This document shows, in pieces, positions 1 through 8,406 of a DNA stretch of 64,000 nt. The stretch comes from Burkholderiales bacterium. GTDB lineage: Bacteria > Pseudomonadota > Gammaproteobacteria > Burkholderiales > Burkholderiaceae_C. The stretch lies in contig JACPOK010000006.1 in the NCBI GenBank assembly GCA_016191525.1, forward strand, positions 46,986-110,985, read 5' to 3'. A model generated the notes under the pieces. The model was not told the DNA's origin and made no database searches. It worked only from the letters and a program-made list of their open reading frames with translations. Numbering within the stretch: the stretch's first letter is position 1; each line of letters begins with the position of its first letter. A program made the position numbers and the translations under genes.

Positions 1-106
1 CTTCGGGGTCCAGCCCCGTCATTTCGCAGTCCAGCCAGATCAGGTTCTGGTCGCTTTTGCCGAGCGCGGCGGCAGTGGGGATGATGTCTTCAGGCATGCC
101 TGTCAT
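1..106 (-). CDS. orn: Oligoribonuclease, N-terminal fragment (cut by window edge)
   Basis: Read from 106 down, the frame opens with ATG and contains [15 protein letters not shown], the first exonuclease motif of the DEDD family with the acidic metal ligands of Orn. Orn degrades 2-5 nt RNA fragments and pGpG in the cytoplasm. Only about 35 residues are inside the window. The gene diverges from the M48 protease gene with only 27 bp between the two start codons. A further upstream ATG in another frame stops quickly, so 106 is the start I favour. Confidence 0.85.
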   Translation of the reverse strand, partial: MTGMPEDIIPTAAALGKSDQNLIWLDCEMTGLDPE

Positions 107-133
107 TGTCGCCCATGCCCTAAACTTGGCGGC

Positions 134-1390
134 ATGAATCCTTCCGAGACATTGACGCTTGCGTTCGCACTGGCCCTGCTCGGCGGCCTGCTGGTGAAGT
201 TCTGGCTGTCTTCGCGGCAAATCCGCCACGTGGCGCTGCACCGCGATGCCGTGCCGCGCCCCTTTGACCAGACAATCTCGCTCGGGGCCCACCAGAAAGC
301 CGCCGACTACACCATTACCAAGGCGCGCTACGGGCTGCTGGAGCTGGCTTTCGGCGGCGCCGTGCTGCTGGGCTGGACGCTGCTGGGCGGGCTGGATGCG
401 CTCAACGGCGCGATCCACGCAAGCATGGGCCCCGGCATGGCGGGCCAGCTCGTGCTGCTAGCGGCGTTCACGCTGATCGGCGGGCTGATCGATCTGCCCT
501 TCACGCTTTATGAAACCTTCGTGATCGAGGAGCGCTTCGGCTTCAACAAGATGACCCTTTCGCTGTGGCTGGCCGACCTGGGCAAGTCCACGCTGCTGGG
601 CGCCGCCATCGGCCTGCCCATCGCCGCGCTGATCCTGTGGCTGATGGGCGCCGCGGGCAGCCTGTGGTGGCTGTGGGCCTGGGCGGTGTGGATGGGTTTC
701 AACCTGCTGCTGCTGGTGATCTATCCCACCTTCATCGCGCCGCTGTTCAACAAGTTCAAGCCGCTGGAAGACGAGACGCTGAAGGCGCGCGTGACGGCGC
801 TGATGCAGCGCTGCGGCTTCGCGGCCAAGGGCCTGTTCGTGATGGACGGCAGCAGGCGCAGCGCCCATGCCAACGCCTATTTCACCGGCTTCGGCGCGGC
901 CAAGCGCGTGGTGTTCTACGACACGCTGCTGTCCAAGCTGTCGCCGGGCGAGGTGGATGCCGTGCTGGCCCACGAGCTGGGCCACTTCAAGCACCGGCAC
1001 ATCGTCAAGCGCATCGCGGGCATGTTCGCCATGAGCCTGGCCGGCTTCGCCCTGCTGGGCTTCCTGTCGGCGCAGCTGTGGTTCTATACCGGCCTGGGGG
1101 TGCGGCCCAACGTGCAGAGTTCCAACGACGCGCTGGCCCTGCTGCTGTTCCTGCTGGCCGTGCCGGTGTTCTCCTTCTTCATCTCGCCGCTGTTCGCCCG
1201 GCTTTCGCGCAAGCACGAATTCGAGGCCGACGCCTACGCGGTGCAGCAGACCAGCGGCCACGACCTGAGCACCGCGCTGCTCAAGCTGTACGAAGACAAC
1301 GCCTCCACGCTGACGCCCGACCCGGTGTTCGTGAAGTTCTATTACTCGCACCCGCCGGCTTCCGAGCGGCTGGCAAGGATGGCCGCATGA
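134..1390 (+). CDS. M48 family integral-membrane metalloprotease (Ste24/HtpX-like)
   Basis: The protein has 418 residues with an N-terminal hydrophobic region of several membrane segments (M48 N-terminal domain) followed by the zinc protease domain. The HELGH motif (about residues 280-284) gives two His zinc ligands and the catalytic Glu, and the EFEADAYAV segment near residue 362 gives the third ligand. Members cleave membrane or CaaX-like substrates at the inner membrane; the bacterial substrate is unknown. The stop overlaps the next start (ATGA at 1387), so it is probably cotranscribed with phhB and rsgA. Length and motif order are normal for the family. Confidence 0.9.
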   Translation: MNPSETLTLAFALALLGGLLVKFWLSSRQIRHVALHRDAVPRPFDQTISLGAHQKAADYTITKARYGLLELAFGGAVLLGWTLLGGLDALNGAIHASMGPGMAGQLVLLAAFTLIGGLIDLPFTLYETFVIEERFGFNKMTLSLWLADLGKSTLLGAAIGLPIAALILWLMGAAGSLWWLWAWAVWMGFNLLLLVIYPTFIAPLFNKFKPLEDETLKARVTALMQRCGFAAKGLFVMDGSRRSAHANAYFTGFGAAKRVVFYDTLLSKLSPGEVDAVLAHELGHFKHRHIVKRIAGMFAMSLAGFALLGFLSAQLWFYTGLGVRPNVQSSNDALALLLFLLAVPVFSFFISPLFARLSRKHEFEADAYAVQQTSGHDLSTALLKLYEDNASTLTPDPVFVKFYYSHPPASERLARMAA

Positions 1391-1722
1391 GCAGCATGCT
1401 GAACAAGAAGGACTGGTCGCTGCTGCCGCGGCGCGCGCTCAACCCGGCGGAAATCGTCTCGCGCCTGTCCGCCACGCCGGGCTGGAAGCTCAGTGGCGAC
1501 GGGGCCGACGTGGCGATCGAGAAGACCTACACGTTCGCCAACTATTACGAAACCATTTCCTTCGTCAATGCGCTGGCCTTCATCGCCAACGCGCAGGACC
1601 ACCACCCCGACCTTTCCGTGCACTACGGCCGCTGCGTGGTGCGCTTCAACACGCATGACGTCAAGGGCCTGTCCGAGACCGACTTCGAATGCGCGGCGCA
1701 AGCCGACGCCCTGCTGGCATGA
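1387..1722 (+). CDS. phhB: 4a-hydroxytetrahydrobiopterin dehydratase
   Basis: A 111-residue protein matching pterin-4a-carbinolamine dehydratase. It dehydrates 4a-hydroxytetrahydrobiopterin to regenerate the cofactor of phenylalanine hydroxylase, and some members have roles in pterin metabolism without PhhA. The family core is visible as EKTYTFANYYETISFVN followed by the catalytic DHHPDL motif. The start ATG overlaps the protease stop by 4 nt, indicating translational coupling. No phhA is in the window. Confidence 0.88.
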   Translation: MSSMLNKKDWSLLPRRALNPAEIVSRLSATPGWKLSGDGADVAIEKTYTFANYYETISFVNALAFIANAQDHHPDLSVHYGRCVVRFNTHDVKGLSETDFECAAQADALLA

Positions 1723-1731
1723 AGGCCCGTT

Positions 1732-2661
1732 TTGGCTGAGCGGCAGGTCTTGCAGCTCAATCCCGGCCTGGTGGTCGCCAGCTATGGCCGCCATTTCCTG
1801 GTTGAAACCCCCGACGGCAAGCGCCTGACCTGTCATCCGCGCGGCAAGAAGAGCCAGGCCGTGGTGGGCGACCATGTGCTGTGGCAGGGCACGCACGACG
1901 AGGGCACGGTGGAGAAGGTGCAAGAGCGGCGCAACCTGTTCTACCGGCAGGACGAGATACGCACCAAGTCCTTCGCGGCCAACCTCGACCAGGTGCTGAT
2001 CCTGATCGCGGCCGAACCCGAGTTTTCCGAGATCCAGCTGGCGCGCGCGCTGATAGCCGCGGAGGCCGAGCAGATCCAGCCCGTCATCGCGCTGAACAAG
2101 AGCGACCTGGTCGAGCCTTTCGAGAAAGCGTGGGGCCGGCTGCTGCCCTACCAGCGCATGGGCTACGGGGTGCTGCCGCTGTCGCTGCGCCTTTCGAAGG
2201 AAGTGGACCGCGAGCACCTGCTGCGGCACATGGAAGGCAAGACCACGCTGGTGCTCGGGCCCTCGGGCGCGGGCAAGAGCACGCTGATCAACCTGCTGGT
2301 GCCGGGCTCACTGGTGGTGACGGGCGAGATCTCGCAGGCGCTGAATTCGGGCAAGCACACCACCACCAGCACCACGCTGTACTGGGTGGACAAGGCCCGC
2401 ACCATCGCGCTGATCGACTCGCCCGGTTTCCAGGAGTTCGGCCTGAACCACGTCGCGGCAACGCAGCTGGCGGGCTTCATGCCCGACCTGAAGCCGCATC
2501 TGGGCCAATGCAAGTTCTACAACTGCACGCACCTGCACGAGCCCGGCTGCAGCGTGATTTCAGCCATTGAATCGGCCGCCAGCCCGCACCCGGTAAGCAA
2601 GAGGCGCTATCGGATTTATAGCGACCTGTTTGCCGAGCTGTCGCAGCCGGAGCGCTACTAA
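1732..2661 (+). CDS. rsgA: Ribosome small-subunit-dependent GTPase A
   Basis: A 309-residue circularly permuted GTPase that acts in late 30S assembly. An N-terminal OB-fold is followed by G4 (NKSD), G1 (GPSGAGKST), G2 (TTST) and G3 (DSPG), in the permuted order that defines RsgA, and by a C-terminal zinc site (CKFYNC, then H and C). The start is TTG at 1732: the in-frame TGA at 1720-1722 excludes anything further upstream, and the ATG at 1719 runs into a stop. It follows phhB by 9 nt and overlaps the convergent cobD end by 4 nt. Confidence 0.92.
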   Translation: MAERQVLQLNPGLVVASYGRHFLVETPDGKRLTCHPRGKKSQAVVGDHVLWQGTHDEGTVEKVQERRNLFYRQDEIRTKSFAANLDQVLILIAAEPEFSEIQLARALIAAEAEQIQPVIALNKSDLVEPFEKAWGRLLPYQRMGYGVLPLSLRLSKEVDREHLLRHMEGKTTLVLGPSGAGKSTLINLLVPGSLVVTGEISQALNSGKHTTTSTTLYWVDKARTIALIDSPGFQEFGLNHVAATQLAGFMPDLKPHLGQCKFYNCTHLHEPGCSVISAIESAASPHPVSKRRYRIYSDLFAELSQPERY

Positions 2662-3662
2662 CCCAGCAGCCGCGCCAGCGTGAGCAGCGCGAGCAGCACC
2701 ATCCACAGCACGACCGAGCGCCATACCAGCCCCACGATGCTGCGCAGGTGGGCCGGCTCGGCCTCGCGGCCGGGCGTGCTTTCGCTGTCGGTCGTGGTGG
2801 CATCAGGCTGCATGCCGGCGGCGCGGAAGCCCTGCGACGCGCCGGGCGCGAATACCGCCGACTTCAGCGCTTCGCCGCCCAGCCGCACGTTCACGGCGCC
2901 GGAAGTGGCCGCAAGAATGACGCCGTCGTTGTCGTTGGGAAAGCGCTGCGCATGGTTGCGCCAGCAGTCGATGGCTTCCTCGAAGCTGCCGACCACTGCG
3001 AAGCCCAGCGCCGTGACGCGCGCGGGCAGCCAGTCAATGGCGGCCCAGGCGCGTGAGGCCGCTTCCTGCAGGGCCGGGCTGGCTGGCTGGTCCAGCGCCT
3101 TGCCCTTGTAGCGCCAGTAGCGCGCCACAAATTCGCTCATGCGGAAAACCACCGCGCCCGCCGGGCCCAGGCCGAAGGCGGCCAGCACCGAGAACCAGCC
3201 CAGCACGCCGAACACATGGCGGTGCGCCGCCAGCACCGAGTATTCGATGACGTGGCGCACGATCTCGCTGCGCGGCAGCTCGCTGGCGTCCACCTGCTGC
3301 CACTGGGCCAGCAGCTCGCGCGCACGCGGCTCGTCGCCCGCGTCCAGCGCGTCGCGGATGTTGGTGAAGTGGTGGCTGAACTGGCGGAAACCCAGCGTGA
3401 CGTACAGCACCGCCACGCTCCACAGCACGGCGAAGGGCCAGCCCACGTAGATGGCCAGCAGCCAGTGGACGGCCAGCGCGGCCAGCGCCGGCGCCAACAC
3501 GGCCAGCGACCAGGCCACCCAGCCGTGCTGGGGCTTGCCCGCGTCGAAATTGCTGGCCACCCAGCGCGCCCAGGCCCGCAGGCTGGCATGGATGGCGTTG
3601 TGGCGCGCCAGCGGCCGCACCTGCTCGATCAGCAGGGCGAACAGGATGGCGAAGAAACTCAT
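2658..3662 (-). CDS. cobD: CobD/CbiB-family protein
   Basis: A 334-residue membrane protein starting MSFFAILFALLIEQVRPL, with family segments QFSHHFTNIRDAL and PNDNDGVILAATSGAVNVRLGG. CobD/CbiB joins aminopropanol (or its phosphate) to adenosylcobyric acid in B12 synthesis. In Betaproteobacteria a cobD-like gene often stands alone, and here no other cob gene is near, so a role in full B12 synthesis is uncertain. The frame is open upstream to 3899, but that extension is made of repeat DNA; ATG 3662 is the natural start. It ends 4 nt inside rsgA on the other strand. Confidence 0.8.
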   Translation of the reverse strand: MSFFAILFALLIEQVRPLARHNAIHASLRAWARWVASNFDAGKPQHGWVAWSLAVLAPALAALAVHWLLAIYVGWPFAVLWSVAVLYVTLGFRQFSHHFTNIRDALDAGDEPRARELLAQWQQVDASELPRSEIVRHVIEYSVLAAHRHVFGVLGWFSVLAAFGLGPAGAVVFRMSEFVARYWRYKGKALDQPASPALQEAASRAWAAIDWLPARVTALGFAVVGSFEEAIDCWRNHAQRFPNDNDGVILAATSGAVNVRLGGEALKSAVFAPGASQGFRAAGMQPDATTTDSESTPGREAEPAHLRSIVGLVWRSVVLWMVLLALLTLARLLG

Positions 3663-3705
3663 GCCCGAATGATACGGGGCATCCGGCGCGCTTTCAGCCG
3701 GCGCC

Positions 3706-3773
3706 GGGCCGCCCCAAGCCGGCTGGGCCCCCTCGGGGGGCAGCGCAGCCGCAACGCGGCAAGCGTGGGGGCC
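3706..3773. repeat. GC-rich intergenic repeat with nested hairpins
   Basis: This 68-bp spacer between cobD and the Nudix gene contains nested dyads: GGGCCCCCTCGGGGGGC in the middle, GCCGCAACGCGGC near the right end, and outer partly complementary arms. I recall very similar sequences at gene ends across Comamonadaceae, but could not check this. Only one copy is present in the window. Confidence 0.6.
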
Positions 3774-3778
3774 ACATT

Positions 3779-4489
3779 TCAGGCGACGAGGAAGCGGTAC
3801 AGGTTGCGCAGCATGCCCGCCGTGGCGCCCCAGACGAAGCGCTCGGCGCTGCCGTCCATGTAGGGCATGGAGAACCATTCGCGCCGCGCGCCGCCCCATT
3901 CCAGCGCGTGGCGGTGGTGGTGGGCCGGGTTCATCAGGAAGTCCAGCGGCACCTCGAAGGCGTCGGCCACTTCGTATTCATTGAGCTTGAGCGTGTGCTC
4001 CGGGCGCACCAGCGCCACCACCGGGGTGATGATGAAGCGCGTGCCGGTGGTGTAGGTGGGCATCAGGCCGATGACCTCGGCGAACCGGTGCTCCAGCCCG
4101 ATCTCTTCATGGGCTTCGCGCAGTGCCGTGTGGGCCGCGTCGGTGTCGGTCTCGTCGCGCTTGCCGCCGGGAAAAGCCACCTGCCCCGAGTGGGTGGACA
4201 GGTGCGTGGTGCGCTCGGTCAGGATCACCGTGGGGCGCTCGCGCATCACGATGGGGATGAGCACCGACGCCAGCGTCGGCTCGCGCTCGGCGAACTTGCG
4301 CTCGGACCACACCTCGGGCTCCCAGGCGGGCGGCTGCGAGAAGCGGCCGCGCAGCGCATCCGGCGTCAGCGATGCGGGCGCCGCGGCCGGCAGGTGCGTG
4401 TCGATGCCGATCACGGGCACGGCGCGCGGATCGAAGTTCGGCAGCTTCGAGAGCGCCGTGTCGGCGGGGGTGCTGGGGTCGATCTTCAT
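3779..4489 (-). CDS. Nudix hydrolase, probable CoA pyrophosphatase
   Basis: A 236-residue protein with the CoA-specific Nudix box: AFPGGKRDETD, then TALREAHEEIGLE. The first Glu of the generic Nudix box is replaced, as in NudL-type CoA pyrophosphatases, which cleave CoA or acyl-CoA to phosphopantetheine and 3',5'-ADP. Substrate preference is inferred from the family. The start ATG at 4489 begins MKIDPSTPADTAL; a longer open frame runs upstream through the rplS terminator and is not credible. It lies downstream of, and on the same strand as, the ribosomal operon, but beyond its terminator. Confidence 0.85.
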   Translation of the reverse strand: MKIDPSTPADTALSKLPNFDPRAVPVIGIDTHLPAAAPASLTPDALRGRFSQPPAWEPEVWSERKFAEREPTLASVLIPIVMRERPTVILTERTTHLSTHSGQVAFPGGKRDETDTDAAHTALREAHEEIGLEHRFAEVIGLMPTYTTGTRFIITPVVALVRPEHTLKLNEYEVADAFEVPLDFLMNPAHHHRHALEWGGARREWFSMPYMDGSAERFVWGATAGMLRNLYRFLVA

Positions 4490-4506
4490 TGGCGTTGTTG
4501 CACGGG

Positions 4507-4547
4507 CCAAAAGCAAAAGCCGCCGAGCACCAAGGCTGCGGCGGCTT
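4507..4547 (-). terminator. Rho-independent terminator of rpsP-rimM-trmD-rplS
   Basis: On the minus strand, AGCCGCCG (4539-4546) pairs with CGGCGGCT (4518-4525) across a 13-nt loop and is followed by TTTGCTTTT (about 4508-4517). It starts about 20 nt after the rplS stop and precedes the Nudix start, so it should insulate that gene. Confidence 0.8.
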
Positions 4548-4565
4548 GGGCTGCGGGCTGCTGCT

Positions 4566-4943
4566 TTAAGCGGCGGCTGCGGTGGACTTGCTGGGCAGCT
4601 TTTCCTTGATGCGGGCCGACTTGCCGCTGCGGTCGCGCAGGTAGTACAGCTTGGCGCGGCGCACATCGCCGCGGCGCTTGACTTCGATGCCGGCGATCAG
4701 CGGGCTGTAGGTCTGGAACGTGCGCTCCACGCCTTCGCCGCTGGAAATCTTGCGGACGGTGAAGCCGCTGTTCAGGCCGCGGTTGCGCTTGGCAATCACG
4801 ACGCCTTCGTAGGCCTGCACGCGCTTGCGCGTGCCTTCAACCACGTTGACGCTGACGATCACGGTGTCGCCGGGGGCGAAGACGGGAATTTTCTTCCCGA
4901 GACGAGCAATTTCTTCCTGCTCAAGGGTTTCGATCAAGTTCAT
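4566..4943 (-). CDS. rplS: 50S ribosomal protein L19
   Basis: 125 residues. The L19 core is plain: [35 protein letters not shown], then [20 protein letters not shown] and the [16 protein letters not shown] region. L19 sits at the 30S-50S interface. It is last in the operon rpsP-rimM-trmD-rplS and is separated from trmD by about 100 bp that holds its own promoter-like site. An Ala-rich C-terminal tail is the only lineage-specific part. Confidence 0.97.
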   Translation of the reverse strand: MNLIETLEQEEIARLGKKIPVFAPGDTVIVSVNVVEGTRKRVQAYEGVVIAKRNRGLNSGFTVRKISSGEGVERTFQTYSPLIAGIEVKRRGDVRRAKLYYLRDRSGKSARIKEKLPSKSTAAAA

Positions 4944-5033
4944 GGGTTTCTCTCAGTGATCGTGCCCGCGCTACACAAAAGGCTGTTTGCACAAAGGCAT
5001 CCAGCGGCCGGGCAGAGGATCGAAAAGCCTTTG

Positions 5034-5063
5034 ATTATAAACAATTTATTGGCCGCTCGCCAA
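5034..5063 (-). promoter_or_regulatory. Internal promoter candidate for rplS
   Basis: Minus strand: -35 TTGGCG (5058-5063), 18-bp spacer, -10 TATAAT (5034-5039, a perfect hexamer). It overlaps the end of trmD and lies about 90 bp before rplS, so L19 could be expressed apart from the upstream genes. Confidence 0.5.
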
Positions 5064-5792
5064 GAAGGCCTCGTCGGCCTTCGAGAGCGCCCCGGCGGCC
5101 CGGGCGGCAGCGATCAGGTCGGGCCGGTGGCGGGCGGTGATCTCCAGCCGCCGCTCCCGGCGCCAGCGCTCGATCTGCTCGTGGTGCCCGCTCATCAGTT
5201 CAGCCGGCGCCTTGTGGCCCGCCCATTCCTCGGGCCGGGTGTAGTGCGGGCAGTCCAGCAGGCCGTCCAGCGCGGGGTTGAAGCTGTCGGCCTGGTGGCT
5301 GCCCTCGTCGTTCAGCACCCCCGGCTGCAGGCGCGCCACCGCGTCCAGCAGGGCCATGGCGGCGATTTCGCCGCCCGAAAGCACGAAGTCGCCCAGGCTG
5401 ACCTGCAGGTCCACATGGCTGTCGATGAAGCGCTGGTCCACGCCTTCATAGCGGCCGCAGACCAGCACGGCGCCGGCGCTGGCCGACCACGTTTCCACCC
5501 CGGCATGGTCCAGTGGCTTGCCGATGGGGGAGAACAGGACCACCGGCGCCGCGTCGTTTCGCTCGGCCCGGATGGCCTGCAGGCATTGCAGCAGCGGCTG
5601 CGCCATCATCACCATGCCCGGCCCGCCGCCAAAAGGCCGGTCGTCCACCCGCCGGTAGTTGCCCTCGGCGTAGTCGCGCAGGTTCCACAGGCGCACGTCG
5701 ACCAGCTTCTGCTCGTAGGCGCGGCGCGTCACGCCGCTGTTCAGGAAGGGCTCGAACAGCTCGGGGAACAGGGTGATGACATCGAACCGCAT
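5046..5792 (-). CDS. trmD: tRNA (guanine-N1)-methyltransferase
   Basis: 248 residues. TrmD methylates G37 of tRNAs using S-adenosylmethionine, preventing +1 frameshifting. The SPOUT trefoil-knot motifs are visible: MRFDVITLFPELF at the N-terminus, DDRPFGGGPGMVM, LVCGRYEGVDQRF and LGDFVLSGGE, then the substrate loop HYTRPEEWAG. It is third gene of the ribosomal operon, 16 nt after rimM. Confidence 0.96.
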   Translation of the reverse strand: MRFDVITLFPELFEPFLNSGVTRRAYEQKLVDVRLWNLRDYAEGNYRRVDDRPFGGGPGMVMMAQPLLQCLQAIRAERNDAAPVVLFSPIGKPLDHAGVETWSASAGAVLVCGRYEGVDQRFIDSHVDLQVSLGDFVLSGGEIAAMALLDAVARLQPGVLNDEGSHQADSFNPALDGLLDCPHYTRPEEWAGHKAPAELMSGHHEQIERWRRERRLEITARHRPDLIAAARAAGALSKADEAFLASGQ

Positions 5793-5808
5793 AGGGGGAT
5801 TGCCGGGC

Positions 5809-6396
5809 TCAGTAATCCGGCTGCCAGTCCACGGTGATAGTCTTGGCCGGCAGGTCCACCTTGTCCACGTACACGGAGACGAATGGAACCATGCGCTCCT
5901 GCGGCTTGCCGTCGGCTTCGTATTCGATCACCAGCACGGTCTGCGGACCGGTGGACAGCAATTCCTTCACCGTGCCCAGCGCCACGCCTTCGCGGTTGAC
6001 CACGGCCAGGCCGATCAGGTCGACCCAGTAGTACTCGTCTTCGCTGGCGGTGGGGAAGCTCGATCGCGGCACGAAAATCCGCGCGCCCCTGAGCGCTTCG
6101 GCACCGCTGCGGTCGTCAACCTCCTGAGCGGTGGCGACGATGGTTCCGGAGTGCTCCTTGGCCTCGCGCACGCGCAGCAACACCGTGCCGGCAAAGGTTT
6201 TCGCTCCCTTTTCGGCGGGCAGCAGGTACCAGCGCTTGGAAGAAAAAAGCGCTTCAGGCGAAGCGCTGTGGGGAAGGACCTTGAACCAGCCCTTGATGCC
6301 CCAGGCATCGGCGATGCGGCCGATTTCGATCGCATCTGCCGGCAGCTCGGCGGGCTCGACACCCGCCGGCAGCACGGCGGCCGGACGGCCGGCCAT
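5809..6396 (-). CDS. rimM: 16S rRNA processing protein RimM
   Basis: 195 residues with the RimM N-terminal beta-barrel (IEIGRIADAWGIKGWFKVLP) and C-terminal PRC-barrel (EYYWVDLIGLAVVN, LGTVKELLSTGPQTVLVIE). RimM binds S19 and assists 30S head maturation. It lies 5 nt downstream of rpsP and just before trmD, the usual order. The first ~15 residues are a variable extension. Confidence 0.94.
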   Translation of the reverse strand: MAGRPAAVLPAGVEPAELPADAIEIGRIADAWGIKGWFKVLPHSASPEALFSSKRWYLLPAEKGAKTFAGTVLLRVREAKEHSGTIVATAQEVDDRSGAEALRGARIFVPRSSFPTASEDEYYWVDLIGLAVVNREGVALGTVKELLSTGPQTVLVIEYEADGKPQERMVPFVSVYVDKVDLPAKTITVDWQPDY

Positions 6397-6401
6397 CAGT
6401 T

Positions 6402-6662
6402 TTAAGCTGCCTTCGGGGCAGCCGAGGCGGCCTGCTTGATCAGGCGTTCCACGGTGGGCGACGGCTGGGCGCCCACGCCGCGCCAGTACGTCAGGCGGTC
6501 CTGGGCGATGCGGATGCTTTCCTCGTTGTCCTTGGCAATCGGGTTGTAAAAACCGATGCGCTCGATGAAGCGGCCGTCACGACGGGTGCGCTTGTCGGAA
6601 ACGACGATGTTGAAGAACGGGCGGGCCTTGGCGCCGCCGCGGGAGAGTCGAATGACGACCAT
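6402..6662 (-). CDS. rpsP: 30S ribosomal protein S16
   Basis: 86 residues starting [20 protein letters not shown], with the S16 signature followed by [15 protein letters not shown] and an Ala/Lys-rich tail. S16 is a 30S body assembly protein. The frame stays open upstream to 6827, but the family begins exactly at ATG 6662. It is first gene of rpsP-rimM-trmD-rplS, with a strong promoter about 90 bp upstream. Confidence 0.96.
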   Translation of the reverse strand: MVVIRLSRGGAKARPFFNIVVSDKRTRRDGRFIERIGFYNPIAKDNEESIRIAQDRLTYWRGVGAQPSPTVERLIKQAASAAPKAA

Positions 6663-6753
6663 GATGTAATCCTTCGGGTGGAGGGAATGTTTCTTACAGC
6701 GTCTGAGACACGCGACATGGCCACCCGGCCAGCGACACGCTGAAAAGCCTTCC

Positions 6754-6782
6754 ATTATATCGTTTTCACGCCTTATGCCCAA
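6754..6782 (-). promoter_or_regulatory. Sigma-70 promoter of the rpsP operon
   Basis: Minus strand: -35 TTGGGC (6777-6782), 17-bp spacer and a consensus -10 TATAAT (6754-6759). The -35 overlaps the start codon of the divergent acetyltransferase gene (ATG 6775), so that gene must use a promoter inside or beyond this site. Confidence 0.75.
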
Positions 6783-7308
6783 TATCCGTCCCAGCCGCGA
6801 AGAAGACATGGCCGCCATCACGGCCATTTATGCCCACCACGTGCTCAACGGCACCGGCACATTCGAAACCACGCCCCCCACCCGGGAAGACATGGTGGCG
6901 CGCCGCGCCGACGTGCTTTCCAAGGACCTGCCCTACCTGGTGGCGGAGGAAGACGGCCGCATCCTGGGCTTCGCCTACTGCCAGTGGTTCAAGCCCCGCC
7001 CCGCCTACCGCTATTCGGCCGAAGACTCGATCTACATGGCTGACGGCGCGCGCGGCAGGGGCGCCGGCAAGGCCCTGCTCACTGCGCTGATGGAACAGGC
7101 CGAGGCGGCCGGCGTGCGCAAGCTGATCGCCGTGATCGGCGACTCGGCCAACCTGGGCTCGGTCGGCGTACACACGGCGGTGGGCTTCACCCCGGTCGGC
7201 GTGCTCAAGTCCTGCGGCTGGAAGTTCGGCAAATGGCTGGACGTGGTGCTGATGGAACGCGCGCTGGGCGTGGGCGACAGCACCTCACCCGAGCTGCCCT
7301 CCAAGTGA
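6775..7308 (+). CDS. GNAT acetyltransferase, phosphinothricin/methionine-sulfoximine type
   Basis: 177 residues. The N-terminal [20 protein letters not shown], the GTFE segment, and the acetyl-CoA loop [11 protein letters not shown] match the PAT/YncA family, whose members N-acetylate phosphinothricin, methionine sulfoximine or similar small amino compounds. Substrate is inferred only. The start at 6775 has no Shine-Dalgarno and overlaps the divergent rpsP promoter, so the mRNA may be leaderless or nearly so. Its stop overlaps the GTG start of the next gene. Confidence 0.82.
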   Translation: MPNIRPSREEDMAAITAIYAHHVLNGTGTFETTPPTREDMVARRADVLSKDLPYLVAEEDGRILGFAYCQWFKPRPAYRYSAEDSIYMADGARGRGAGKALLTALMEQAEAAGVRKLIAVIGDSANLGSVGVHTAVGFTPVGVLKSCGWKFGKWLDVVLMERALGVGDSTSPELPSK

Positions 7309-7751
7309 AAAACAAAACCCTGGCGGCCTGGCTGGCCCTGGCGGGCGGGCCCATCGGCGCGCACCGCTTCTACCTGTTCGGCTTCGGCGACCTGCTCGGC
7401 TGGCTGCTGCCCCTGCCCACCGCGCTGGGCCTGTACGGCATCCGCCGCGTGCAGATGTACGGGCTGGACGACCAGTGGAGCTGGGTGCTCATGCCCGTGC
7501 TGGGCTTCGCTTTCGCGGGTTGTGCTCTCACCGCCATCGTCTACGGCCTGACGACACGCGAGAAGTGGAACGCCCGCCACAACCCCGGCCTGCCCGAAGA
7601 CGCGCTGTCCGGCGCCACCAACTGGTTCACCATCTTCGCCGTCGTGCTGTCACTGCTGGTCGGCACCACCGTGCTCATGTCCAGCATCGTCTACAGCTTC
7701 CAGAGCTACTTCCAGTACCAAGTCGAGGAAGGCCGCAAGATTTCGCAGTAG
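7305..7751 (+). CDS. Small membrane protein with TM2-like N-terminus
   Basis: 148 residues starting at GTG 7305, which overlaps the previous TGA (GTGA coupling). The first segment, LAAWLALAGGPIGAHRFYLFG, resembles the TM2 motif (a helix, then a GxxGxHRFYxG turn). About four hydrophobic helices follow, with a charged loop TTREKWNARHNPG. Function is unknown; the coupling suggests coexpression with the acetyltransferase. A longer frame upstream lies entirely inside the acetyltransferase gene and is rejected. Confidence 0.75.
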   Translation: MKNKTLAAWLALAGGPIGAHRFYLFGFGDLLGWLLPLPTALGLYGIRRVQMYGLDDQWSWVLMPVLGFAFAGCALTAIVYGLTTREKWNARHNPGLPEDALSGATNWFTIFAVVLSLLVGTTVLMSSIVYSFQSYFQYQVEEGRKISQ

Positions 7752-7861
7752 GCCCCAGGGCCGCGCGCCGTTACCGCATGGTTCCATGCACACACGGCAT
7801 TCGCCGCACGCCGGGCGGCGCGGTAGATTGGCCTGTCCATCCTTCCAACCAGGAGCACGCC

Positions 7862-8401
7862 ATGGACACGGCCCACAAGGCTGACACCGCCGCCCTCGTC
7901 ATCCGCAGCGCCGAACCCGAAGACGCCGCGGCGATCTCCGCCCTCCTCGGCGGCACCGGCACCTTCGAAGGCACCCTGCAATTGCCCGAGATGCCCGTGG
8001 CTTCGCGGCTGGATTACCTGCAGCGCGTGGACCCGCTCACCTGCAAGCTGGTCGCGGTGTCGGAGGAAGGCATCGTGGGGATGGCCGCGCTGCACGTGCA
8101 GCACCCCGGGCTGCGCCGTGCCCACGTGCGCGGCCTGGGCATCGGCATCGCGCCGGCCTGGCAGGCACGCGGTGTCGGCCGCCGCCTCATCACCCGCCTG
8201 CTCGACTGGGCCGACAACTGGGCCGGCGTACTGCGCGTGGAATTGGTCGTGCACGCCGACAACGACCGCGCCATCGCGCTCTACCGCGGACTGGGCTTCG
8301 TCGAGGAGGGGCTGCACAAGGCCTATGCGCTGAAGAACGGCCGCTATGTCGACACCTTCTCCATGGCCCGCATGCACCCGAATCCGCCGCGCCTGGCCTG
8401 A
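7862..8401 (+). CDS. GNAT acetyltransferase
   Basis: 179 residues. The acetyl-CoA binding loop IAPAWQARGVGRRLITRLLDWA and the late motif NDRAIALYRGLGFVEEG are standard GNAT features, with a C-terminal tyrosine segment NGRYVDTFSMARM. The family acetylates amines on small molecules or proteins; the substrate cannot be told. ATG 7862 is preceded by AGGAG at a normal distance, which fixes the start. It has its own 110-bp upstream spacer, so it is probably a separate unit. Confidence 0.85.
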   Translation: MDTAHKADTAALVIRSAEPEDAAAISALLGGTGTFEGTLQLPEMPVASRLDYLQRVDPLTCKLVAVSEEGIVGMAALHVQHPGLRRAHVRGLGIGIAPAWQARGVGRRLITRLLDWADNWAGVLRVELVVHADNDRAIALYRGLGFVEEGLHKAYALKNGRYVDTFSMARMHPNPPRLA

Positions 8402-8406
8402 ACCCT

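Noticed and set aside
458..1351. Long antisense open frame in the M48 gene
   Set aside because: Gln/His/Arg-rich composition typical of the reverse frame of a high-GC gene; the sense gene has a complete catalytic motif.
3663..3899. N-terminal extension of cobD
   Set aside because: The extension is translated repeat DNA and part of the Nudix gene in antisense; family homology begins at ATG 3662.
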